Below, piece after piece: positions 17,404 to 26,223 of a stretch of DNA of 64,000 bases. Under the pieces are notes generated by a model. The model saw only the letters and a program-made list of their open reading frames with translations, made no database searches and was not told the DNA's origin. The DNA is taken from assembly GCF_018361265.1 (NCBI RefSeq), contig NZ_JAFLNH010000004.1:186001-250000 (forward strand). The letters are read 5' to 3'. The DNA comes from Mycobacterium sp. SM1. Lineage in GTDB: Bacteria; Actinomycetota; Actinomycetes; Mycobacteriales; Mycobacteriaceae. The number at the start of each line of letters is the position of its first letter. The first letter of the stretch is position 1. The translations under genes and the position numbers were made by a program.

Positions 17404-18297
17404 TTATGCGGCCTCCGGTTGGATGGCCGTGATTTTTTCGTATTCGACGGGTGGCAGCAACCCGGCTGAGCTGTGCCGACGTCGGGTGTTGTAGAACTCG
17501 TAGCACCAGGTGGTGATGGCCTCGCGTGCCTGTGCCTTGGTGGCGAAGTGGTGGCGGGACAGCACCTCGTGTTCGAGGGGGGAAAAGAACGCCTCGCTGG
17601 CGGCGTTGTCGAAGCACGACCCGACACGTCCCATCGATTGGCGCACCCCGAGCTTGCGGCACAGCTTAGTGAAATCATTGGCGGTGTAGGTAGATCCGCG
17701 ATCAGTGTGAAAGATCACGCCAGCGATCGCTGCGCGCCCGCCACGTACTGCGACGGCCATCTTGATCGCGTCGCTGGCCAGCTCCGCATCGGGGTGCTTC
17801 GACATCGGGCAAGCCAGCAAACGTCGCCCGCACAGGTCCAAGACCGAAGCCAAAGACAGTTTGCCCTCATCGGTGGGGATTTCGGTGATATCACCGCACC
17901 ACGCCCGGTTGGGCGCTGCGGCGGTGAAGTCCCGTTTGAGCAGGTCGGGGAACTGAGGTGCCTTCTTGTCCTGGCGGGTCAACCCCCTGGGGCGCTTAGG
18001 CTTGCGCCCGGCCAGCCCGTGCCGGCGCATCGAGTCGGCCACCGTGTTCACGCTGACCTTCCAGCCTTCAGCGAGCAGGTCGGCGTGGATCCGCGGCCAG
18101 CCGTAGGTGCGCTGGGAGCGCTCGAACAGCTCCGCCACTCGCGCATCCAGCCGCGCGCGGCGTCGCTGCCGCTCAGTGGGCTCGCGGTCCAGCCACTTAT
18201 AGAACCAGGAAACGCTGACCCCCAAAAGCGCGCAGCACACCGTGTGTGGCACCCGATGCAAGGTCCTCTGGTCGGCGATAAAGCGGGCCACACTCAC
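17404..18297 (-). CDS. IS3-family transposase OrfB
   Basis: 297 residues with an N-terminal HTH_21-type region (FERSQRTYGWPRIHADLLAE) and the rve integrase core. DDE residues: NRAWCGDITEIPTDEG (D), IFHTDRGSTYTANDF (D) and DNAASEAFFSPLEHE (E). Stop/start overlap ATGA with orfA at 18294-18297. Functional OrfAB usually needs frameshifting from orfA, which is broken in this copy. Confidence 0.92.
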   Translation of the reverse strand: MSVARFIADQRTLHRVPHTVCCALLGVSVSWFYKWLDREPTERQRRRARLDARVAELFERSQRTYGWPRIHADLLAEGWKVSVNTVADSMRRHGLAGRKPKRPRGLTRQDKKAPQFPDLLKRDFTAAAPNRAWCGDITEIPTDEGKLSLASVLDLCGRRLLACPMSKHPDAELASDAIKMAVAVRGGRAAIAGVIFHTDRGSTYTANDFTKLCRKLGVRQSMGRVGSCFDNAASEAFFSPLEHEVLSRHHFATKAQAREAITTWCYEFYNTRRRHSSAGLLPPVEYEKITAIQPEAA

Positions 18298-18587
18298 CTC
18301 GTCGCCTCCTTGACCCAGCCGACCACGGATCGCTTGAGCACATCACGCTTCATGCGCAGCTCGGCGACCTCGGCTCGCGGCCGCTTCAACTCGGCGATAT
18401 CACCGGTGGAAAGCCCCTGGGCGCCTTCCCGCTCAGCACGATCTTTGGCAACCCAATTACCCAGGGTGCCCGGATGGATCCCGAGGTCTCGGGCCACCTG
18501 CGCGATCGGCTTACCGGTATCCCGGACTATCCGCACCGCTCCCTCCCCCAAACTCCCGGTCGAACTTCCTACGCGTCTCTGACATGC
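18294..18587 (-). pseudogene. IS3-family OrfA with a one-base insertion near its start
   Basis: Starts MSETRRKFDREF at ATG 18587 like copy 2. An extra G in the run near 18547 shifts the frame after about twelve codons. The remainder (QVARDLGIHPGTLGNWVAKD helix-turn-helix) continues in another phase. The 56460-56750 copy is intact. Confidence 0.88.
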
Positions 18588-18634
18588 CCTTACCTCATAG
18601 TGCATGCCTCCACACTTTCGGGGGATTTCCCTTT

Positions 18635-19358
18635 CGACGCTCTGGGCGCCCAGCGGTGCGCGCAGATCACCCATGTGTCCGCCGATGCGGCGGAGTGGAT
18701 TGCCGATGTGGTCGCCGAGCGCTGCCCGGGCGCGATCCGCTGCGCAGATCCGTTTCATGTGGTGGCCTGGGCCACCGAGGCGCTGGATGCCGAGCGGCGC
18801 CGGGCCTGGAACGACGCGCGAGCGATCGCGCGCGGCGAGGCCAAATGGGGCCGTGGTCGGCCCAGCAGGAACACCGCGCCGCGGCCGGGTCATGAACGGG
18901 CACGGCGGCTCAAAGCCGCCCGCTATGCACTGTGGAAAAACCCCGAAGACCTCACCGAACGCCAAACCGCAAAGCTGGCCTGGATCGCCAGAACTGATAC
19001 CCGGCTCTACCGCGCATGTCTGCTCAAAGAGGGATTGCGCTATGTGTTTTCGGTCAAGGGCGAGGAAGGCAAGCAGGCCCTGGACCGGTGGATCTCCTGG
19101 GCACGGCGCTGCCGCATCCCAGTCTTCGTCGAGCTGGCCGGCCGAATCGTGCGACACCGCGAAGCCATCGACGCCGCCCTCGACCATGCCCTATCGCAGG
19201 GACTGATCGAATCCACCAACACCAAAATCCGACTCCTGACCCGGATTGCGTTCGGATTCCGCTCCCCGGAAGCACTCATCGCCCTGGCAATGCTCGCCCT
19301 CGGCGGGCACCGACCCGCCCTGCCAGGCCGCGCCAAACACCCACGGATCAGTCAGTAG
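18635..19358 (+). pseudogene. ISL3 transposase, C-terminal part with second Asp and Glu
   Basis: Resumes at DALGAQRCAQITHVSADAAE. Carries the second catalytic Asp in IRCADPFHVVAW and the Glu in QGLIESTNTKIRLLTR, and ends GRAKHPRISQ at TAG 19356-19358. The stop overlaps the right inverted repeat. Confidence 0.9.
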
Positions 19359-19362
19359 GGCC

Positions 19363-19430
19363 AAAAATTCGTGGGGATCGCAGCCAGCGTGTACTGTCCT
19401 CAACACATCGCCGGCGGCGGTGGGGGCTGA
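19363..19430 (+). pseudogene. DUF732 gene, 3' part, with the right target duplication
   Basis: 19363-19370 is the repeated AAAAATTC. From 19371 the frame reads VGIAASVYCPQHIAGGGGG and stops at TGA 19428-19430, completing the gene that starts at 14056. Confidence 0.9.
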
Positions 19431-19718
19431 CCGGCGCCTGCTCCGGTTGCGTAGATGGCCGCTCGCGCTTGGGCGAAGTTGCTCGCCGGGGTGGTCGTGC
19501 GCAGTGCGTCGCAGTCACGAGCGAGCCGAGAAGGCGTTGGTCGGCGTCCGGTGGAGTTGCGATCGCCTCGATCGCCTGAGGAGCGACGCGCCACGGCCAG
19601 TGCGGGTTTCAGGAGGCGCCGGGGTCTTGCCGCCGTGGGCGGCGCAGCGACGGCGCTGGTTTCGCGTCGACTGGCTTCGACGCCGGCGCTGGCGGCCGCC
19701 GCAATTGGTTTCGCATAA
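19431..19718. other. Region without a supported gene
   Basis: GC-rich sequence between the DUF732 remnant and the second IS607 copy. Short open frames exist on both strands but have Arg/Ala-rich translations typical of GC-rich shadows, and none shows a recognisable domain or ribosome binding site. Confidence 0.5.
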
Positions 19719-21663
19719 CCGTTGCCGTTGAGTGTGTTTGAGTTGCACGCTCATGCGGCGTCCCCTTGCGGGGTTTGGGTTTTGGCCTCTCCGCATCCGG
19801 CCCCGCGTGGGCGGGGTCTTACGGATGCTCCGCCGGCACCGGATGTTCCGGTGTCCGCGCCATGGCCTGTGCCAACCGATGCGGTTGGCCCGGGTACCGG
19901 TGGGGCCGTGGTCCCGACTGGACCACAACTGGCGTGATCCGGCCAGTCACGGAGATTAAGCGCGGCGTTGCGATCACGGTCGACGACGTCGCCGGTGCGC
20001 GGACACACCAGCAGCTTGTCGATGCGCCCTTTGCCGATCAGCCGGCACGCGGTGCCGTCGGGTTGGGCGCAGCCGTGATGGATCTGGCTGGATGGGAACC
20101 AGCGATCCGCCACGGTGAGCACCGCGCCGTGGCGGGCGGTTTTGTAGGCCAGCATCGGCCTGATCGAACCCATCGCCGCATCGCAGACGGCGCGCCGGTA
20201 GGCGCGTCGTCCCATGCTGCGTTTCATGGCGGCCACGTCGAGGTCTTCGATCACGATGTGGCCATAGCCGCCGGCCAGCTCGGTGGTGAGCTGATGGGCG
20301 GCTTGCCGCCGCAGGTGCACGCACCGGCGATCCAGGCGGGTCAGCTTGGCTTTCGCTGCCCGGTGGCCGCGCGATCCGGGGATGCGGCGGGAAAGTTCAC
20401 GCCCGGCCCGCCGCCGCGCCGCCAGGGTGGCTTTCAGCGGGACCGGATTTGGGTATTCGATGATCGACTTTTCACCGGTGGCGGTGTCGAGGGTGGCGAC
20501 GGTGGCCAAAGCGCGCACCCCGAGGTCGATGCCGGCGACCACGGTCGGCGAGGCCACCGTGGTCGCGGTGGCCGGTGTGGCAGCGCGTAGCCGATCGAGA
20601 CGAACAACCGGCCCCACCGCTGCGACAGCGTCACGCTCAGAATGCGGGCCCGCCCGGAAGCGACATGCCGTTGCACCCGGCGGGTGTTCTCCTTGGATCG
20701 CAGCGGCCCGATCACCGGCACGGTGATGGTGCGCCGATCGTCCTCGACTCGCATGGTTTCGGTGGTGAAACGTACTCTGCCGGCGTCGCGGCGCGCGGAT
20801 TTGAAACGCGGAAAGCCCACACGGCGACCTCGCCGTGTGCCGTTGCGGCTGGCCGACCAGTTCTGCAGCGCCCGCGCCAGATCGGCCAGCCCTGAGGAGT
20901 AGGCCTCTTTGGAATTGTCGGCCCACCACGGCGCGACCATGTCTTTGGCGCGGTTCCACGCCCACCGCAACGAACCCAGGTCCCAGCCCACCGGCTCGTG
21001 GCTTGGATCGGCAGCTTTGGCGTCCAGGTCGGCTTTCACTTGGGCCAGGCCCCAGTTGAACGCCTTGCGCCGCGCGCCGAAATGCGAGCGCACCAACCGC
21101 GCCCGATCCGGCTCGGCGGGCCATTCGACCTCAAACTTGGCTGCTGTCACCGTCCACCCGGTGGGCAACGGCGCACCGGGCGAACCCGTCTGGGCGCAGC
21201 CCTCGGCGTCCCCATCGAACAGCTCGAACAACACCGACACCGACTCCACCGCCGCCCGGTGCGCCTGAAAGTCTGCGCCGATATCGACATACCGGGACCA
21301 CGTCGGCGTCCCATCGGGTTTCGGCTTGCCCGCCAGATGCGCCCCGCCGGTGGCCGCGGCCACCTTCGCGGCCTGCGCCCGGGTGCGCATCCCGACGATC
21401 ATGCCGCCTGGCCCGGTCCCTGTTTAGCGGCCGTCAGCGCGCGCATCGCCCGGTTCCGTGCCCCGCGCCGCCCACACAGCCGGGCGCACATCGACGTGAG
21501 GACCTCGATCATGTCGCGCACCAGATCATCGGTGGCCTCCCCGGGGTCGGCCACCACGATCCGCCGCCCCTGCGCAGCCAACGCCGCCTCCAGATGCTTC
21601 ACCCCCAAGCGGGCCAACCGGTCGCGATGCTCCACAACAATGACCTTCGCATCCGGGTCCGAC
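19719..21663 (-). mobile_element. IS607-family insertion sequence, copy 2, decayed and missing its tnpA half
   Basis: Near-identical inverse copy of 14904-17229. Its right end is intact at the GG core (19719-19720). The left part is lost: homology to copy 1 stops at 21663, inside tnpA, and unrelated IS110-like sequence follows. tnpB has a one-base deletion. The flank next to its right end reads TTATGCGAAACC, which would be its TnpB guide. Confidence 0.88.
19751..21402 (-). pseudogene. tnpB of IS607 copy 2, frameshifted
   Basis: Starts MIVGMRTRAQAAKVAAATGG at 21402. Compared with copy 1 one base is missing at about 20578-20583 (CTGCCACACC against CTGCGCACACC), so the N-terminal 270 residues and the C-terminal RuvC half are in different frames. 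The C-terminal half keeps IEDLDV and DRDRNAALNL. Confidence 0.88.
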
Positions 21664-21665
21664 AT
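21399..21665 (-). pseudogene. tnpA of IS607 copy 2, C-terminal fragment
   Basis: About 87 residues from SDPDAKVIVVEHRDRLARLG to the end. The helix-turn-helix and nucleophile Ser are deleted. The apparent ATG at 21665 is created by the junction with the neighbouring sequence. Confidence 0.85.
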
Positions 21666-22112
21666 TTAGTCTCGGTGTGAGTCCACGGGCAGGTCCGAGG
21701 GTCCGACTGGGACACCTGGTGATCCCTGAGATTTGAGCGGCCTCCCGTGGACTTTGGTGTCTGGTCGTGCGGTGTTCTTGTTCGGGAACTTGGAGCCAGC
21801 CCGTGGTGTGGACTCCTGCTTAGAGAATGTCTGGACCGTGGCCGTGGCGCTCAGTCACCTGGTGATCTGGAAGAGCTTGTGGCAGGAGGGTTTTGCAGTG
21901 GCATTGACGTTGGGGATCGACGTCGCGGTCCGGGCGGCGCATCAGGCGACGCTGGCCCGTGAGGGCAAGACGGTGTGGCGGGGCCGTAAGTTCTTGACCC
22001 GCCCCGACGAGCTGGAGCGGGTGTGGGCCGATGTGGGTGCCGAGGATCCAGGCGAGCTGACGGTGGTGCTCGAGCCCACCAGAAACGCCTGGATTGTGGC
22101 CTACGAACCCCC
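21664..22112 (+). mobile_element. IS110-family element, left portion only
   Basis: A noncoding left segment (21664-21897) is followed by the N-terminus of an IS110 transposase that stops being recognisable near 22110. In IS110 elements the left noncoding end encodes the bridge RNA, so that part may be preserved here without its enzyme. The right junction is with the residual phage-like element. Confidence 0.75.
21898..22110 (+). pseudogene. IS110-family transposase, N-terminal fragment
   Basis: From GTG 21898: ALTLGIDVAVRAAHQATLAR, with the DEDD-fold first Asp in GIDVAVRA and the second acidic residue in VVLEPTRNAWIV. About 70 residues remain before homology ends; the C-terminal serine domain is absent. 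Confidence 0.8.
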
Positions 22113-22233
22113 AAGTGGCTTGACTTCAGTTAGGAACTCAACTATGCATCCTTCGATGCGGACAGCCACGTCAACCACGCCGCCCTGTGTGTAGGGGTGA
22201 GGCGTGCCGCGGTGCGCCGTAGATATGCCGCGA

Positions 22234-22737
22234 TCACCACGCGCACGCGGCGGCTTCGCGTAGCTCGTCGCTCGCCAAACCCGTGTACCGCTGGGTGGTG
22301 GCCACCGAGGCGTGCCCCAGCAGGGTTTGCACCGCCCGCAGATTCCGCGAGCCGCGGTAGGCGCGGGTGGCGAAACGATGCCGCAGATGATGCATCGACC
22401 GGCCACCCGGCAGCGCGCAGGCAACGAGTTTCCCCACATGCGCGGCGCTGACATGCCCGCCGAGCATGTTGGGGAACAACCATCCCGGCACGGGCGCGCC
22501 GGGGGTGTGGCCGGCCGCGCCTAGCCGCACCAGCGCCGCCAGCTCCCGACTCAACGGCACCACCCGCTCTTTACCACCCTTGCCGTGCACCAGCAGCGCG
22601 GGCGCGTCGGGATGGTCGAGCAGGTCGCGGGTGTGGATTTGGGCGACCTCGGGCGCCGCAACCCGGCCTCGGCCGCCAGCCGCAGCATGAGCCGCCCACC
22701 CCCGCCCGGCGCGCCGGGCGGCCGCTGTGCCAGACAC
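22234..22737 (-). pseudogene. Tyrosine recombinase catalytic-domain remnant, element A
   Basis: Carries most of a phage-type catalytic domain: Lys in VHGKGGKERVVPL, HHLRHRFATRAY, LGHASVATTQRY with the nucleophile Tyr. The first catalytic Arg region (LMLRLAAEAGLRR) is in another frame: a one-base loss just after it (near 22657) breaks the gene, and the arm- and core-binding N-terminal domains are missing. The same break occurs in the copy at 33302, so it predates the separation of the two copies. Confidence 0.8.
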
Positions 22738-22894
22738 GGGGGCTGGTGCGCAAACCTGGCATCGCCGAGTTTGGGCACCCGCTCAGGCAACGACTACGCA
22801 GAGTTTGCTGCCGATCTGCCGCCATGTCGTGCCGAATCGGCACGGCATGGATCGGCAAGAGCCAGACACCCGGGGCGCATTTCCCCGAGGAGGG

Positions 22895-23398
22895 CTAGTT
22901 CCAGGAGTGTTGGGGACAGTAAGCTGCCTCGGCTGCGTCGACAAACTGTTTTGCGCCGTTTGGTGGCAGGTTGGGGTTAGCTGCAAGCAGCTCCGATACT
23001 ATCTGGTCGTATGGGGTGCCTTGTGCGGATGCTTTACATACAGTGTGGGCGATTCTGATTTCAACTTGGGGGCCTTCAGGTGTTGTGATGCCGTCGTTGC
23101 GGAGCGCGGTCAGGAACTGGTCATCGGCCAACCATTCTGGTTGCGGTGCTGCTTGGGGGGTGTGCTCATGCCCAACATTGTCGGGGTAGGCACTGGTTGG
23201 GGGCGGCGGCGTGATTGTGGTATTGGGTTGCGGTGCTGGTGCGGGCGACGTTGGCGGTGTGGGGGGTGTGGGGAGGGGCTTGGTTACTGGGGATGGTGTT
23301 GGTTGCGCTGACACGTGGGGGGGTGTGCTGTGGGTTTGTTGTTGGCGGTAGAAGCGCATCCCGAGGATGGTGGTGGCCGCGGCGGTGACGATGAACAC
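22895..23398 (-). CDS. Membrane-anchored DUF732 protein of element A, 5' end damaged
   Basis: A membrane segment (VFIVTAAATTILGMRFY), a long Pro/Thr linker and a C-terminal DUF732 domain (LADDQFLTALRNDGITTPEG ... AAEAAYCPQHSWN). The equivalent gene in element B (33940-34614) starts about 55 codons earlier at MSLHDITENN; here a deletion of about 165 bp removed that ATG, so only an internal GTG/ATG near 23398 is available. Host DUF732 proteins are secreted; the function is unknown. Confidence 0.65.
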   Translation of the reverse strand: MFIVTAAATTILGMRFYRQQQTHSTPPHVSAQPTPSPVTKPLPTPPTPPTSPAPAPQPNTTITPPPPTSAYPDNVGHEHTPQAAPQPEWLADDQFLTALRNDGITTPEGPQVEIRIAHTVCKASAQGTPYDQIVSELLAANPNLPPNGAKQFVDAAEAAYCPQHSWN

Positions 23399-23725
23399 AA
23401 TGACAACGGCAAACCAGCGGAGCGCGTGGTGTGGGCGCGGGATGTCATCGGGGATGGTTTCGGTTTGGGACCATGCGAGGGCATCGGTTAGTGGCGCTGG
23501 CTGCTGCTCGGTGGGGTGAGCTGGGAGGGCTTGGGCGCTGAGGGTTTCGTTGTTTTCTGTGATGTCGGGTTTCCTTTTGTCGGCGTTTTCTATGGATTGG
23601 ACAGTAGTGCCCGGCTTCGCTGATTGACCAGCCTTCGGATCGGGCTTCGCGTCGTAACCCCGGATCGCACCACTGGATAGGGCCGCTCGGGTGCAGCAGC
23701 ATCCCGGCCAGCAGCGCCGCGACAG

Positions 23726-23965
23726 TCACCGCTGCACCTGGTGGGTGGCGCGGTGCCGCTGGTAGACATGCCAGCCGTGGGTGCCCAGCGCCACCAACCC
23801 CATCACCAGGCCGGCGGCGGCCGCCGCCACCACATACACCAGCACCGCGACAGCGATGATGAGCGCCGCGATCAGCAGCGCCTCGACCGGCAGCCCGGTG
23901 CCGACGCGGATGGGGCCGAGTCGGGTGCGCGCCACCGGCACGGATACCCACATTCGCGGCGTCAC
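23726..23965 (-). CDS. Small membrane protein of element A
   Basis: 79 residues from GTG 23965 overlapping the upstream stop (GTGA). One or two hydrophobic segments (ALLIAALIIAVAVLVYVVAA and GLVMGLVALGTHGWHVY). Its homologue in element B is at 34930-35160. No domain recognised; a holin-like or exclusion role would be speculation. Confidence 0.7.
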   Translation of the reverse strand: MTPRMWVSVPVARTRLGPIRVGTGLPVEALLIAALIIAVAVLVYVVAAAAAGLVMGLVALGTHGWHVYQRHRATHQVQR

Positions 23966-24195
23966 CGCGCGCCCCCGGCTTGCGCCGCCGCGTCGGCGCG
24001 AGCGTCGCCTTCGACGATGAACAACAGGCGCTCGGCATAGGCGAGCGCGTCGGCGATCCTCCCGGCCAGCTCGAACGCCCGCGCCGCCCGCGCCCCGGCG
24101 AGATACCCTTGCGCGCCGAGCGCGTGCAGGCGCGCGTCAGCCAGCGCGTCCCGGCACTCGCGCAAGCACCCCAATGCCTGCTCGGCGGGTGTCAT
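23962..24195 (-). CDS. Small helical protein of element A
   Basis: 77 residues, MTPAEQALGCLRECRDALAD..., Ala/Arg-rich and predicted helical. ATG 24195 overlaps the stop of the preceding gene, and its own stop overlaps the next start, so the three genes form a coupled set. Homologue at 35157-35393. Confidence 0.7.
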   Translation of the reverse strand: MTPAEQALGCLRECRDALADARLHALGAQGYLAGARAARAFELAGRIADALAYAERLLFIVEGDARADAAAQAGGAR

Positions 24196-24770
24196 AGCCG
24201 CACCCCCTCGCCCGGCTGGCCGCCTGGGGCCACCCGCTCCAGCCACGGCGCATCATCCCCCGATGTGTCGATACCCGCTCGGCGCAGAGCCGCGCGCTCA
24301 CGATCTAGCGCACCCCACCCCGCTACGCCGTCCGCGTGCCGGGAACACACCACCATGCGCTCGCCGTCGCGGCGGCACACCAGGAACTCGTGCCGCTCGG
24401 TGTCACCTTCAGCAGTCTCGATAGCGTCCAGCAGCGCGCCAGCCAGCTCGCGGGCCCGCTCAACGGTGAGACCACCCGCCGGCGCGGCCACCGCGTCGCT
24501 GACGAAAACGACCGGCTTCGAGCGCATCACCCGGCCGCCCACGATGCGGTCGTAGACGGTGATCCACACATCCCCGCCGGCGAACTCGCGGTCCCACACG
24601 GTCACCGGCCCGTCGTCATCGACGAGATAGTCCGGGTCGATGCCGCGTAGCCACGTCGGCGCGGGCGGCGCGGCGTGCTCGGCCCCGCGTTGGCCGCCCT
24701 GGCCGGGCACCCACCAGTTCGGCGGCGCGGGCGCGGGCCCGATATCGATCAAATCGGCGGTGTCGTGCAT
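24192..24770 (-). CDS. Phage-type hypothetical protein of element A
   Basis: 192 residues from ATG 24770 (MHDTADLIDIGPAPAPPNWW). No domain recognised. An Ala-rich helix (LTVERARELAGALLDAIETA) lies in the middle. The last 18 residues (PWLERVAPGGQPGEGVRL) are shared with the much shorter gene at 35390-35527 in element B, which therefore looks like an internal deletion or replacement. Confidence 0.7.
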   Translation of the reverse strand: MHDTADLIDIGPAPAPPNWWVPGQGGQRGAEHAAPPAPTWLRGIDPDYLVDDDGPVTVWDREFAGGDVWITVYDRIVGGRVMRSKPVVFVSDAVAAPAGGLTVERARELAGALLDAIETAEGDTERHEFLVCRRDGERMVVCSRHADGVAGWGALDRERAALRRAGIDTSGDDAPWLERVAPGGQPGEGVRL

Positions 24771-24822
24771 GGCGAACCCCTCTCGGTCTTGCCAGACCGG
24801 GGACACCGAATCGCTCAACACC

Positions 24823-24846
24823 GTTTTGGCACGTCTTTGGCACGAA
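24823..24846. promoter_or_regulatory. Direct repeat TTGGCACG, possible integrase arm-type sites of element A
   Basis: TTTTGGCACGTCTTTGGCACG lies 16 bp left of the att repeat at 24862. Paired short direct repeats beside an att core are typical integrase arm sites. They differ from the AGGTCA pair used by element B. Confidence 0.4.
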
Positions 24847-24861
24847 ACACGCCTAGGCCCA

Positions 24862-24918
24862 CTAACTACCGTGTCTGACCTGCGTAAACACTGGTGCGCG
24901 GTACTGGGATTGAACCAG
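24862..24918. repeat. Left att repeat of element B (57 bp, shared with tRNA-Val 3' region)
   Basis: Identical over 57 bp to 35602-35658, where its last 27 bp are the 3' end of tRNA-Val. It is at once the right boundary of residual element A and the left boundary of element B, as expected from two successive integrations at one tRNA gene. Confidence 0.92.
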
Positions 24919-25037
24919 TCCAATCGGTTTGCTGGCGTTCGGTTGGTGACCAGCGCTGATGGTAAATCACCAGCGCTGTCAACGAACAGTACAACCGGAA
25001 GCTTGCGGAAGCAAGCGGAAGCTTGTTAGCTATGGTC

Positions 25038-25062
25038 AGGTCATATTCAGGTCATGACCTGA
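25038..25062. promoter_or_regulatory. AGGTCA direct repeats and 16-bp palindrome left of int
   Basis: AGGTCA at 25038 and 25049 (11-bp spacing), then the perfect palindrome TCAGGTCATGACCTGA at 25047-25062, 29 bp before int. The same pair with the same spacing lies at 35566 and 35577 beside the other att copy. They are likely arm-type integrase sites; the palindrome could also be an int operator. Confidence 0.6.
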
Positions 25063-25090
25063 CCAGCGCACGGGAACTGGAAACACGCCA

Positions 25091-26221
25091 ATGACACGTG
25101 GAGCGGGCCGCAAGAACCGCGCGAGCGGCACGTTCGGGTCGGTGGACAAGCTCGCACGCGGCTACCGCGCCCGCTACTACGGCCCAGACGGCCGCCGCCA
25201 CAAAGCCCCCACACTGTTTCTCACCAAGGCCGAGGCCCGCGCGTGGCTGGCGCTCAAACAGGCCGAGATCGTGCGCCAAGCCTGGACGCCGCCTGAGGCC
25301 CAACGCCCAGCGGCGCCCGCACTGACGTTCGCCGAGTACGCCGAAACTTGGATGTCCCAGCGCGATCTGAAGGACCGGACCCGCGAGCACTACCGCAAGC
25401 TGCTCGACCAGCATCTACTGCCCGCGTTCGGCGTGACCCCGCTGGGGGCGATCACAACCGAGGATGTGCGCGGCTGGTATGCGGCGATGGCCCACCGCAA
25501 GACACCGACCTTGCGCGCGCACTGCTACGGCCTGCTGCGAACGATCCTCGGCACCGCGGCCAGCGACGGACGAATCCCTTTGAATCCGTGCGTGATTCGC
25601 GGGGCCGGCACCGCCAAACGGGTCCACCGCATCCGGCCCGCCACACTCGACGAGCTGGAAATCATCACGAATGCGATGCCCGAGCAGTACCGGCTGATGG
25701 TGCTGCTCGGTGCGTGGTGCGCGCTGCGATACGGCGAGCTGGCCGAGCTGCGCCGCATGGACGTTGATGTGCGCGATGAAGTGATTCGTGTCCGGCGCGG
25801 GGTTGTGCGTGTTCGCGGCGGCCGGTTTCTAGTCACCACCCCTAAGAGCGACGCCGGCGTGCGCGATGTGGCGATTCCCCCGCACCTGCTGTCGGCAATC
25901 GAGGACCATCTCGCCAAACACGTTGGCGGCGCTCGTGATTCGCTGATATTCCCCGCCAAGAGCGGCCTTCACCTGGCGCCCGCCACCTTGAACCGGCACT
26001 TCTACAAGGCGCGTGACGCGGCCAACCGGCCCGACTTGAGGTTTCACGACCTGCGCCACAGCGGCGCGGTGCTGGCCGCCGCCACCGGCGCGACACTAGC
26101 CGAATTGATGGCAAGGCTAGGTCACTCCACCCCAGTGGCGGCCATGCGCTACCAGCACGCCGCGCAAGGCCGCGACCGTGAAATCGCCGCGCTACTCAGC
26201 AAAATCGCGGAGAGACGGTAA
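25091..26221 (+). CDS. int: Tyrosine integrase of the phiRv2 type
   Basis: 376 residues. N-terminal arm-binding domain (RGYRARYYGPDGRRHKAPTL), SAM-like core-binding domain (LTFAEYAETWMSQRDLKDRT) and complete catalytic domain: CALRYGELAELRR (Arg I), VTTPKSDAGVRD (Lys), FHDLRHSGAVLAA (His/Arg), RLGHSTPVAAMRYQHAA (His, Tyr). It closely resembles the phiRv2 prophage integrase of M. tuberculosis, which also uses a tRNA-Val site. It lies 172 bp from its att repeat, with arm-type sites between, and appears intact. Confidence 0.95.
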   Translation: MTRGAGRKNRASGTFGSVDKLARGYRARYYGPDGRRHKAPTLFLTKAEARAWLALKQAEIVRQAWTPPEAQRPAAPALTFAEYAETWMSQRDLKDRTREHYRKLLDQHLLPAFGVTPLGAITTEDVRGWYAAMAHRKTPTLRAHCYGLLRTILGTAASDGRIPLNPCVIRGAGTAKRVHRIRPATLDELEIITNAMPEQYRLMVLLGAWCALRYGELAELRRMDVDVRDEVIRVRRGVVRVRGGRFLVTTPKSDAGVRDVAIPPHLLSAIEDHLAKHVGGARDSLIFPAKSGLHLAPATLNRHFYKARDAANRPDLRFHDLRHSGAVLAAATGATLAELMARLGHSTPVAAMRYQHAAQGRDREIAALLSKIAERR

Positions 26222-26223
26222 TC

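Larger units (their letters stand above)
17373..18631 (-). mobile_element. IS3-family insertion sequence, copy 1 (1259 bp)
   Basis: Terminal inverted repeats of about 24 bp: left GGGTTTCCCCTGAAAACG, right reading inward GGGAAATCCCCCGAAAGT, both continuing to GTGGAGG. Flanked by 3-bp TTT (17370-17372 and 18632-18634). Excision restores the ISL3 frame as TTT TTC GAC GCT. It is one base longer than the second copy at 55539-56796, the extra base being the frameshift in orfA. Confidence 0.92.
14317..19362 (+). mobile_element. ISL3-family insertion sequence, itself split by IS607-family and IS3-family insertions
   Basis: The left end starts GGCTCTTCTGACGCTTCCGT, the usual ISL3 terminal sequence. 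The right end at 19338-19362 is its imperfect inverse (18 of 25 positions). Both ends abut AAAAATTC. The transposase is in three pieces: 14427-14903, 17230-17372 and 18635-19358. After removing the IS607 element and the IS3 element the frame is continuous at 447 residues, so the ISL3 copy was intact when first inserted. Confidence 0.95.

Noticed and set aside
17473..18582. Plus-strand frames opposite the IS3 OrfB genes (also 55639-57003)
   Set aside because: Mirror images of a well-supported transposase in both copies; no independent evidence.
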